A stretch of DNA of 64,000 nucleotides, taken from positions 141,900,057 through 141,964,056 of the forward strand of contig NC_062219.1 of NCBI RefSeq assembly GCF_902686445.1, in the 5' to 3' direction. This document shows, one piece after another, positions 18,700 through 64,000 of this stretch. The notes below the pieces were generated by a model. That model ran no database searches. It saw only the letters and a list, made by a program, of their open reading frames with translations, and was not told the origin of the DNA. Position numbers and translations under genes: made by a program. The stretch's first letter is position 1. Every line of letters begins with the position of its first letter. The DNA comes from Sciurus carolinensis (lineage: Eukaryota; Chordata; Mammalia; Rodentia; Sciuridae).

Positions 18700-20060
18700 A
18701 GTTTAAGTTTCTTAGAAACACAATTTTTATTAGCATTGGGACATTAAAATTGTACAAATACACATAACCTTTACCAACAGTATGTTGCCCTTTAGATTTT
18801 CAGCATGTGAAACCTGAACATCTGAATCTTCTATACAAAAATATCATTATTTTATAATAAGCCTTTGAATAATGCCCACAAGATTATACCAGTTACATTA
18901 ACATTTGTTACAAAGCCATAAAATACATAAAAATATCAGCAGCTGATAACATTATTTTTAGAAAGGATACAGTACTAATGTCCACTCCGTAAGTGGCAGG
19001 TTTAAATAGAGTAGCCCCCCTAAGTTCAAAAAGTCTGTATTAAATACCAGTTTGAGAATAAAACTAAGGGAAAAGGTCGTACTAAGTGACACCACTGCTA
19101 TGGCAACTGAATGCATCTGCTCTGTCCAGTGAATGTGAAGGTCAAAGCTGAGTCAGTGGCTTGCAGCCACAAAAGCTGGCTTTGGGGACCAGCTGGCACA
19201 CTTCATCTTTGCCTGTGTTAGGAACATGGAAACAAAGTATTCTGCAAGTCAGATGAACAAGCATCAAACAGTTTCAAAAACTCTCTTGATGACGAGAGAA
19301 CTTCGACGTGTTCAATGTGAAGTCATTAAGCCACTGGGTCCGACACGCCACGAACTCGCAGCCCTTGTGTTGGTCAAGTTTGAACCATGGACTTTTTGTC
19401 CATTACAATCTGGTGGCATAGTTTTGACATTTTCTATGTTAAATGTAAATTTACTTCTAAGGAAGACATACTGCTCAAGATTGGAATTGCTGTTGAGCTC
19501 ATAGTGTCGAAGTAGAAAAAAAAAAAAAAAGAAAAGATAATTACAGTCCTTCTGCCATTGCCGAAGTGGGAGAGCAGAGCAAGAGCCAAGTAAGACCCAA
19601 AATGACAGCTCACAGCAGTCGGCCTCACTGCTAGGAGAAAACAAAATAAAAAACCTCAGCTGAATTTGCAAAGTGCTGAAATGTCAAATTGTTTAGGCCA
19701 AAACAACAAAGGAAAACCAACACTCAAAACACGTATTTTCTGCAGGCATCTTTTTTATAAAAGCTTCGTATTGTACTTACTGTCTATTAATTTGTAGATC
19801 AAATACTTGATACTTTGGCAAATAGTTTATTCAATACTTTGTAAAGTCCTACCCACATATCGGTATTGTGGGCAACGATGCTAAGAAAATGCATTTCGTT
19901 TCTAGGAAAGAAAATAGGAGATGATTCTTGCTCTTTGAAGTACCCATTATTGCATATTTCTTCCAGAACGCAGTAGAAATAGACATCTGTAGACATTTCC
20001 CAGGGTCGGGGACTTGTACATAACTCTGTGGAGCAGTGCTGCCGGTTCCCACCAGAGGGC
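18700..20060 (-). terminator. MAK: MAK 3' UTR with poly(A) signals
   Basis: Downstream of the MAK stop codon on the minus strand, two AATAAA signals are visible: a proximal one (complement of 19826-19831) and a distal one (complement of 18726-18731). The sequence between is free of recognised repeats apart from an A run near 19516-19530, as expected for a 3' UTR. The distal site gives about 1.35 kb. Which one is used cannot be decided here. Confidence 0.55.
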
Positions 20061-56270
<36,210 letters not shown>

Positions 56271-56504
56271 TACTTCTCTCTTTTGATTAGATTCTTAAAG
56301 GAAATCAGCTCCCTCGGCCTCTGAAGGCTCTGGTAAAGGCTCTTCCCTGTCTTGGCTGACATTCTGCTTTAGCACAAAGATGCATCACCATTAATCTTCC
56401 TTTCTGGGTGAGTCTTCAACATTTTCCTCATCCAGTTTAGTTATGCTTTGCTCAAAGGGCCCCTTCCACATTCCTTTCTTTCTGGAACTCAAAAGATGAA
56501 TGTG

Positions 56505-56722
56505 AGCCAGGCGCAGTGGCGTACGCCTAGAATCCCGGTGACTGGAGAGATAAGCAGGAGGATCCCAGTTTCGAATCCAGCCTCAGCAATTTAGCAAGGC
56601 CCTAGGCAACTCAGTGAGACCCTGTCTCAAAATTAAAAATAAAAAGGGCTAGGGATGTGGCTCAGTGGTAAAGCATCCCTGGGGGTTTACTCCCTAGTGC
56701 CAAAAATAAAAGAGAAAAAATG
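56505..56722 (+). repeat. B1/ID composite SINE
   Basis: AGCCAGGCGCAGTGGCGTAC, GAGACCCTGTCTCAAAATTA (B1), then GGGCTAGGGATGTGGCTCAG and CCTAGTGCCAAAAATAAAA (ID). Complete. Confidence 0.9.
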
Positions 56723-57319
56723 AGTAAGCAACACTATACTTCACAGAGGGATGGGGAAGAATCACTGTTGTGGTAGAAAACTGAATCAATGATTTGATCA
56801 GACAACTTTTATATCATTACTTTAGCTTTAGAAAAAGTTAAATGGCTTAAGCAGCAAAGATTCAGAGTGACAAGGCTTTAGCAGAAGCCTGCTGGCTTTT
56901 TTTAGTACTGGAGGCTGAACCAGGGCCTTTCCTGGATTTTGTCCTTTCCTCCCCTTTTCCATCCTAGTGTTGGTTACCATTAGAGATACATACCAAGAGT
57001 GCATTTAGAGTAATGAAGTAATTCCACTATGTTTACACAGACAGAAGTTATATATGTATATGAATAGATTTATAGTCCATTCCATATCAAATAGGAGATG
57101 TGTTCTAAAAAATGTTTCTTCAGGGATAGGAATTACAAAAGCTGTATTTTGAAAACTAAAAACTAAATAGGTCCTACTGCTTTAATTTAGTATTATAATC
57201 TCCTACCAAGATGTTCTAGAAGATCCTCCAGAAGCTTAGTGTGACCTTATTAATTAGAATAATTCTCATAATCCAGAGCCTCTACCGGGGTATAACACAG
57301 GTGAGGAACCGAGGAAAGA

Positions 57320-57540
57320 GCTGGCAGCACATCAAGGTTAAGAACACACATGGCATGTGCAGCTGCACGGCCTTGTTGCAAACCCTGGCTCAGCAGCTCA
57401 CTGACTGATGACCTTGGATGAGCTACCTCAGGGCCCCTCTGTGCCTCAAAGTCCTTGGCCATGGAGTAGAAGCTACTGTACAAGAAAAAGCATTGCAAAC
57501 TGTTCAGTTCAGGACTCAGTAAAGAGTAGATATTCTTATT
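57320..57540 (+). repeat. MIR relic
   Basis: AAACCCTGGCTCAGCAGCTC, CTGATGACCTTGGATGAGCT and GCCCCTCTGTGCCTCAAAG, MIR-like order, diverged. Confidence 0.5.
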
Positions 57541-58937
57541 TTACCAATTATCTATCATGGTCTATAAGACATGAAGGGCATCAGGTTGTTATTCCTAAAA
57601 TATCCTTAGCAAATCAGTAATTCATTTATAGTCACTCAAGTACTAGAAATTTTTGAAGAAGATGAAATTGAGCGTTTACCAGCACTCTGAAAGATGCTTT
57701 TCAGTGTTACGGATTCATAAAATTTCTTGCTAAAATGTAAAAGATAAATGTAGCATAATGCTGAATTTAAAATAAAAACCAATTCAAAATATAGCTATAA
57801 AAGAAAATTCATTTAATAAAATGATCACATTCATCCCAAACTGCACATATTACTGCTATGATTCTTAAAAAATAGTTTTCTAAGATTTAAAAAGTATCTA
57901 ATTTTTCAGAAACCAGATGAAAATATACTCAATTACTTTGCATAATTCAGTAGTAATTGACACTTTGATTCTACTTCTAAAAGCTGTATTCTTTTCATCC
58001 ATATTTACTAATATGGTTCTTTCTTTCCAGTAATTACTACTTCTCAGCAATGCTTCCTCCTAAGATGACATATGTATCAATTACAAATACAAACGTTTCC
58101 TTGCACAATAATTATCCCAAAGACAATCCAGCTTCTTAGTATAGCTAAAGGCATTTCCTTTTAGGTCCCTGCCGTCTTCCCTCATCTGTGCAATTGTCTG
58201 ACTTCTATGTACCAGAAGAATGAACCAGTCAGAGATAGAAACAGACTTTAGAAAAGTAAACACGAAACAGAAGTAGAAATTAGTTATAGGGGCCATGAGA
58301 TAGAACAGCAAGGGGATCTTTTAGATTTAATGGTCAGGCCATTTTGATAAGACAGTGTGTCAGCTGAGACTGTGAAGATAGAAGGTACTTGCATATGAAG
58401 ACAAAAAATAAGTTTCAGGCAGACAGAAACAGCTAGGAAGAGCTGACTGATTGGAGGAAGTAGAAGTCTGGTCCAGACCAACTGTTATTTCTTTAATGCC
58501 TTGAGCTAATTTTCATGGTTACCCCAACAACCTGTGGTAGGAAAATGATAACGCTGTTCTCCCAGGTCACCCTTCCTGCTCTGCTTCTGCACAGCACTCG
58601 CCACCTTCTGACACGCTCTATCATATAGTTACCAGGGCTAGTCCTCTCCCCTTTTCCCAAATGGAAGTTCTGTGGGGACACTCTCAGATGCCTACATCTG
58701 GTTGTGGCCCATGGCAAGTGCTCGATAAATATTTGCTAAATGACTGGATGACCCACAGGTGGCTCAGTGAGGACACAGGCTCCCACGCATGGTAAACTCT
58801 CAGAAATGGAATTGCCTCTCAAGTCCTTCAGGGCAGAGAGCTTAATAATCTCAAGGAGGTGAGGGAATCTTCCTACCATGCCTGGTGTGAACGTATGTTA
58901 CAGCTTTTTGAAATGTGAAGTGTATTTCTGAGTTTTT

Positions 58938-59065
58938 TCTTGCTGTTGTTGTTGATGTTTAAGGACAGGGTCTCTCAGTTGCCCAGACTGGCCTCAAAAT
59001 CTGCTGCTCGAGAGATACTCTTGCTTCAGCCTCCTGAGTAGCTGTGTTACTGTGTCCCCGGCTGT
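58938..59065 (-). repeat. B1-like SINE
   Basis: Reversed: GGACAGGGTCTCTCAGTTGC, CCCAGACTGGCCTCAAAATC and TTCAGCCTCCTGAGTAGC. Confidence 0.75.
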
Positions 59066-59329
59066 TACAGCTTTTTTTTTTTTAATGGCAGCAGATAAGC
59101 AGTGCCATAAATTAAAATTCCCCAAAGGGCATTTTCAAAAAAGAATCTTTTATTTTATTCTTTATACTCACTCACCCTTAACACATTCTGGTCATTTCTG
59201 CCTGCATCTCTATACTGCTAAAAAGCTTTCTAATGGAACTAAGGACAGTCGCTTAAGGGATAACTTCTGACGAGTGAGTCCTTAGGCCACTTTGTCCTGT
59301 GTGAGCTCTGAGAGTGCATGCACACACAC

Positions 59330-59500
59330 AGCCTGCTATACACGGAGGCTGCGCGGTGCCTGCTGTCACAGATGTTGTTCACGCAGCATGCTGTCGTATG
59401 TGCTTGCCGTGGTGCGTATCTGTGGTCGCCCATGTGGTCTGTCATTGACCAAAATGTCATGGGGCATGTAACTGTGCAGTCTTTCTTTCTCATGCTATTC
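59330..59500. repeat. Possible old DNA-transposon relic
   Basis: CpG-decay-like block containing GTCATTGACCAAAATGTCAT and GGGGCATGTAACTGTGC, wording that suggests an old transposon. I cannot name the family. Confidence 0.25.
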
Positions 59501-61763
59501 TTGGACTGTACCACCCGGTTGGTCATCTGCCATCGCCACGTGCACCCTGCTTCTTCTGGCCACCTCCATGCTAACCCTCAGCTTCCGCTCCCCCGGCAGT
59601 CTCATTAACTGAGCTGGTCCCATTCTAACAGCTCCCTGCCCCCATACCCACCTCCTCGTCCTTCTGTAAAAGTTTTTGAGAATGAAAAATACCTCTTCCC
59701 ATATGATCCACTTCTTCCCCAGGGGACATGCTTGCTGTCCACTCTGAAGACCAAGGATCAGCAGCTCTTCATCTGCACATTCAGCATGCACTTAGCATAG
59801 CATTTATTTTATTTTGGGGGTGGATATGGATAGATTTAAAATGTGTCAGAATTTTTATGGCCTAAATTAGGAGTGCTGAAATTTTTATGCCATCGAGCAT
59901 GAGACGATGGTCCTGACTGGATATTATGGGATTGTGAGTGGTCTGGTAGAAATAGGGATGCTTCGAGAATGGAAATTAAGGGGTGTGACACCTGTCACTT
60001 TCAGGTAAAGTTCATTCCTTTGCATGGGCCTGAGGAAATGCAGGGTCCTCTTGAATGATTCTCTTAAGCAACACAAGGGAAGCACTGTCCCGAGTCTCTC
60101 GTCCAGAACCTGGAGGAGAGATGGCGGTAATCCACGGCCACATGGACAGTCCACCAGCAGCCTGGCTTCACAGTGTCCCGACTCCAAAATGTTCCCTTCT
60201 GTCTCCTGGGATAGTCACTGAGGCACATTCAGTCATCACAAGGGACAGCTGCTCGCCCAGCTAAAATGTCAGACTCTGGCGTAACCCCTGCCCTGTCACC
60301 ACCATGAGCCCACAGTGGGTTCTGCGCTCCCCCTCTTCAATCTCTGCTATTCCCGCAACTGCCTGCTGGACTCTGCTTGCCTCCTCATCCAGCAGGGACC
60401 CCAAGATCAGCCTTCCTTCACTGTCCTCTCAAGGCCACCTGGATTCTGAGCACCCCCCTCTCCCAGCTTTCCACCACTTTTGCTGGTTGTCCTCTGGTCT
60501 CTGCTTTCCCTATAGCCGGAGAAGATGGGAGAAAAGTCACGGACGTGCTCGCAGAGTTCCTCTTTCATATCTGTCCCATGTGGGTTCAGGTGGACTCTGA
60601 CTGATCCTTGGCAATCCCTTTGGGACTTCAGTTACCTGGTTACACCTTCTTCACAACTGTTCAAAGCCCAGTGCCACCATGATCATACATCCCGTTCTTT
60701 GTTCTACTGCAGTCTGGCTTATCTTCACAGTTTCACTGAACTGACATTCACTGTAGCCAGTTGTGTCATAGTTCCCAAACCCAAGGAACATGAAGGCAGA
60801 TAATACTATTTGGATACCAAAAGGCCATTTCTAGCATTGTTCTTTTGCCTTCTACTATTGAGGCTAGAAGAGTAAATACTGTTCAGCCTTCTTTGGAAGT
60901 GGGGAGACCAAGACCCAATTCTAAGCAGTAACATGAGAGGGAAGTCCTTAGGGCTCTGAGAAAGAAATACTACTTTCTGTTAAAGGATAGAGAAGAGTTT
61001 GCTATATTATTCTTTCTTCTTCCCATCTTGAACATAGATGCAATGATTGGAAGTGAAGTAGTGATAATGTGGTCATTAGGTGACTGACTTGAGGACAAAA
61101 AAGTGTTAAGGGCTCAATATGAAGGAGATAGAAAAGATCTGTATTTTGGAGGTACCCTGATGCATCATTAAAAGAGCTCTGGAATCAAAACTTCAGATCT
61201 CTTGGTATGTCAGAAAAACAAATCACTTATTTAAGTCATCATTTTTTACTAGCTAATAGCTTGTGTATTTGTTACTTGCAGCAAGATGCATTCCTAAACA
61301 ATACAGAAGCATTTCAGTCACTACTTATTACTTCTCTTCTAGTTGAATACTACTCCTTTTTAAAATCTTTCCCCTGGGATTAGTTATTTTCTAGTCTCTC
61401 CTGGCTTCCCCCCATTTCTCTCTGTGTTCTTTATAAGATTCTATTCCAGAGTCCACCCTTTATATGCTGGGGTTTCTCACTCATCTGTATGAGGACTTCC
61501 TTGCATCTCCCTCTACAGAGATTCAATCATCATCACAGACTAATTCAGGTCAAGTAGCCCTTATCTGACATGCTTAGGAGAAGAAGAATTTCAAATTTTG
61601 GATTTTGAAATATTTGTGTATGCATAATGAGATATCTTGAGGATGACACCCAAGTAAAAATATGAAATTCATTTATGTTTCATATACATTTCATACATAG
61701 ACTGCAGGTAACCTTATAAAACCTTTTAAGCGTGCCTGCATTTTAACTGTGATTTCATGTGAC

Positions 61764-61769
61764 TACACA

Positions 61770-61811
<42 letters not shown>
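61764..61811. repeat. (CA)n microsatellite
   Basis: About 48 bp of CA repeat, interrupted once by a CC (ACACACCACACA). Confidence 0.95.
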
Positions 61812-61815
<4 letters not shown>

Positions 61816-62071
61816 TCACTGTGGAACTTTCCACCATGGTGTCCTATTTGGTGCTCAAAAAATTTCATATATGGGATCATTTGAATTTCAGATGTTTGGA
61901 TTAGGAATGTTCAATTGATAATTCCAAATTACCAGGTTGGACCTTTGAGCTTTTAAATGCAAATATAAAATTTGGTTTGCAAATATGGTTGCCTGTGGTC
62001 ATTTTAATAGTCTCTTCCCTCTGGGACTTCATACACACTATTCTTACTGGCTGGATCACTCTTTCTCCTCT

Positions 62072-62178
62072 TAGTGTGTGTGTGTGTACACGCATGTGCA
62101 CATGCTGGGGATTAAACCCAGGGTCTTGTGCATGCTAGATGAGTGCTCTACCACTAGGCTAAATCACCACCCATAGCC
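62072..62178 (-). repeat. ID SINE
   Basis: Reversed: (TG)n tail, ATGCTGGGGATTAAACCCAG, GCATGCTAGATGAGTGCTCT and ACCACTAGGCTAAATCACC. Confidence 0.8.
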
Positions 62179-63307
62179 ATACTACTCTTGTTTTTTTATA
62201 ATTGTTTTCTCATTCTCGAGGTCTCAAGTTCTATGGGAAAGCTTTTATATTACTTTTCTGGCATCACTTCTGTGTGCTCCCATAGGACCCAAAATCCCCT
62301 GTCACAGGACTTAGCATACTTTATGTTGTACTTTGTCGACTTCTTCAATGCACAGTAACATGTGTCACTTGTCCTCATTTTGTCCTGAGCACCAATTAAA
62401 ATAAGAGCACCAAAGCATTCCTAAATTACATATGATGGCTTCTTCTTAGCCCTCAATCTATTTAACTTAACAGTATTTGACCCCTCATTGCTCTCAAGTC
62501 TTTACCTAAGTCTATGCAAGTGAGACAAGTTCCCCATTTTATGAAACTGAAGGATAAAACAGCACCACCTTTTTACCATACAGACAGAACAATGAACATT
62601 CCATCACAGAGAACTGAACGGTGGTAACCTTCCATGACTCCACAAGAGTAAACCTCTTTCCTTTTTCCTGCCTTCTTCATCGGAAACCAGAGCTTCAGGA
62701 ATTTTGTGTGTATCTTCCAGGCCTTTAAAAATATTTTTTTTAAACAAATCTATGTATTCTGTGTGGGAATTCACACAAGCACCATAATCTACAAAGGAGG
62801 ACAATTTCACCTCATTTCTCTAACACATCCAAATGCTACAGTCAGGAGCACCATGCAAGCTTGATCCACACAGGATCATGGGTAATCTGGGCTCAAGGCC
62901 AACTTTCCTGACCCTACTTCTGCTGAATCATACAGCTTTTCTCAGGTTAGGAAAGTTTCTTTTTAATCCTGTTTGCTAAGATTTTTTTCTTTAAATCATA
63001 ATAGGTTCTGAATTTTATTAAGTCCCTCCAATATGTCTTTCATTTATATAATTGTACATTGCATATTTACTTATTAATAATAGCAATCTGAAAATACACT
63101 TTCCTTATTCATGTAATGTTTTGAATAATGATATCTTAAAATATTTGTTAAGCACTTAAATATTAGATCATCATGCTTTTGTGGACATGGTTATCGGTCT
63201 CATCCTGGTGGAAGCCAACTGACAAGTCCTGACAGACCCATGTGAAGAAGAATGGAGGCCACCTGCCATCTGCCAGTACAAACTTACCACCCACGTGGGT
63301 GAGTGTT

Positions 63308-63821
63308 ATGGGTCAAATTGTGTTCCTCAAACATTCCTCTGTTGAAAATCGAATCCCCAGAAACTCAGTGCTAACTATATTTGAAGATAAGGTCTTTACA
63401 GAGGAAATCAAGTTAAAATGAAATCATTAGGTTGGTTCCTAATCCACTATAATTCGTGCCCTTGTAAGAAGGGGAAACCTGGACACAGAGATAGGGATAG
63501 GGAGATGAGGATGCAAGGAACATAGAAACAAGATGGCCGCTGTGAGCCAGGGAGAGTGGCCTGGAATGGATCCTTCCCTCATGACCTTCAGAAGGAACCA
63601 CCCCTGCCAACACTTTGACTTCAGACTTTTAGGCTCCAGAATGGTAAGAAAATTAATCATCTTCAGGGGCTGGGGATATAGCTCAGTTGGTAGAGTGCTT
63701 GCCTTGCAAACATAAGGCCCTGGGTTCAATTCCCCACACCATGGGGGGGGGGGGGGAGAAACAAGAAAATTAATCTTCTGTTTAAGGCCAAGTCATCTGA
63801 TATTTTATAACAATAGCCCAT
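63308..63821 (+). mobile_element. MaLR (MLT1-like) LTR carrying an ID insertion
   Basis: GTTATGGGTCAAATTGTGTT start, ATAAGGTCTTTACAGAGGAA, CCTTGTAAGAAGGGGAAACC, GGCCTGGAATGGATCC and an end with GTTTAAGGCCAAGTCATCTG. The ID at 63.67 kb splits it near the end. Old MaLR LTR. Confidence 0.65.
63666..63757 (+). repeat. ID SINE with a poly-G end
   Basis: GGGGCTGGGGATATAGCTCA, TTGGTAGAGTGCTTGCCTTG and GGGTTCAATTCCCCACACC, ending in 14 G. Flanking repeat AAGAAAATTAATC at 63646-63658 and 63763-63775. Confidence 0.88.
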
Positions 63822-64000
63822 TATGGAATGAATTGTATGCCCCCCAACCAAAATTCACATGTTGAAGTCCTAACCCCTAATCCCTCAGAGTGTGACTATA
63901 TGTGGAGACAGGGTCTTTAAAGAGGTAATTAAAATTTAATGAGATTCTTAGGAAGGGGCCTAACCTGATATGACTGATGGCTTTATGAAAAGAGAAGGTT
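63822..64000 (+). mobile_element. Second MaLR LTR, incomplete at the window edge
   Basis: TTATGGAATGAATTGTATGC, AAAATTCACATGTTGAAGTC, GGAGACAGGGTCTTTAAAG and GGGCCTAACCTGATATGACT repeat the order of the neighbouring LTR, directly adjacent and in the same direction. Confidence 0.65.

Larger units (their letters stand above)
12341..18700. other. Intergenic region between the 3' ends of TMEM14C and MAK
   Basis: The first 2.1 kb (12.5-14.5 kb) is packed with seven SINE units. The rest, from about 14.8 to 18.65 kb, looks like one degraded + strand L1. No TMEM14B-like exon (for example a second YAALVA or [13 protein letters not shown] block) was seen on either strand. The many open frames at 15.2-16.1 kb have no recognisable protein and fall in the suspected L1 5' region. 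Confidence 0.7.

Overview
This window is mammalian nuclear DNA, most likely from a squirrel-family rodent (Sciuridae: ground squirrel, marmot or relative). It has long introns with GT-AG borders and one CpG-island promoter. Its SINEs are tRNA-Ala-like ID elements (GGGGCTGGGGATATAGCTCAG start, GGTTCGATCCCC box B) and composites of a B1/7SL-like half joined to an ID half, the combination known from squirrels. The 3' ends of one L1 family recur in both orientations, over a background of ancient MIR, L2, L1M and MaLR relics. The species call is an inference from these repeats.

There are two protein-coding genes, in convergent (tail-to-tail) orientation. TMEM14C is on the + strand: promoter/CpG island near 4.85-5.56 kb, five coding exons between 6260 and 11906, and a poly(A) signal at 12312. 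I could splice all coding exons into a complete 114-codon frame for the mitochondrial inner-membrane protein used in heme synthesis. MAK (male germ cell-associated kinase) is on the - strand from about 18.70 kb to beyond the right edge. Thirteen coding exons (one of them the optional 75-nt exon) cover residues 34 to the stop. The phases agree exactly and give the 623-residue form, or 648 with the extra exon. The exon for residues 1-33 was not found and should lie to the right of the window.

Layout: 1-4.85 kb is intergenic and holds a 990-bp solo retroviral LTR. 4.85-12.34 kb is TMEM14C. 12.34-18.70 kb is intergenic, with a dense SINE cluster and a degraded L1; no TMEM14B-like gene is present here, although human has one at this place. 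18.70-56.04 kb is MAK from its 3' UTR back to residue 34. 56.04-64.0 kb is the next MAK intron, ending in two adjacent MaLR LTRs, one split by an ID element.

The two genes do unrelated jobs (erythroid heme synthesis, and control of cilium length in photoreceptors and testis) and share only their neighbourhood. I found no novel gene system. The points most worth following are the conserved 75-nt alternative MAK exon, a GC-AG intron in the MAK kinase domain, the LTR nested in a SINE with a clean 6-bp target duplication, a 91-bp tRNA-like insert between perfect 20-bp repeats, and an ID SINE beside a MAK splice donor.
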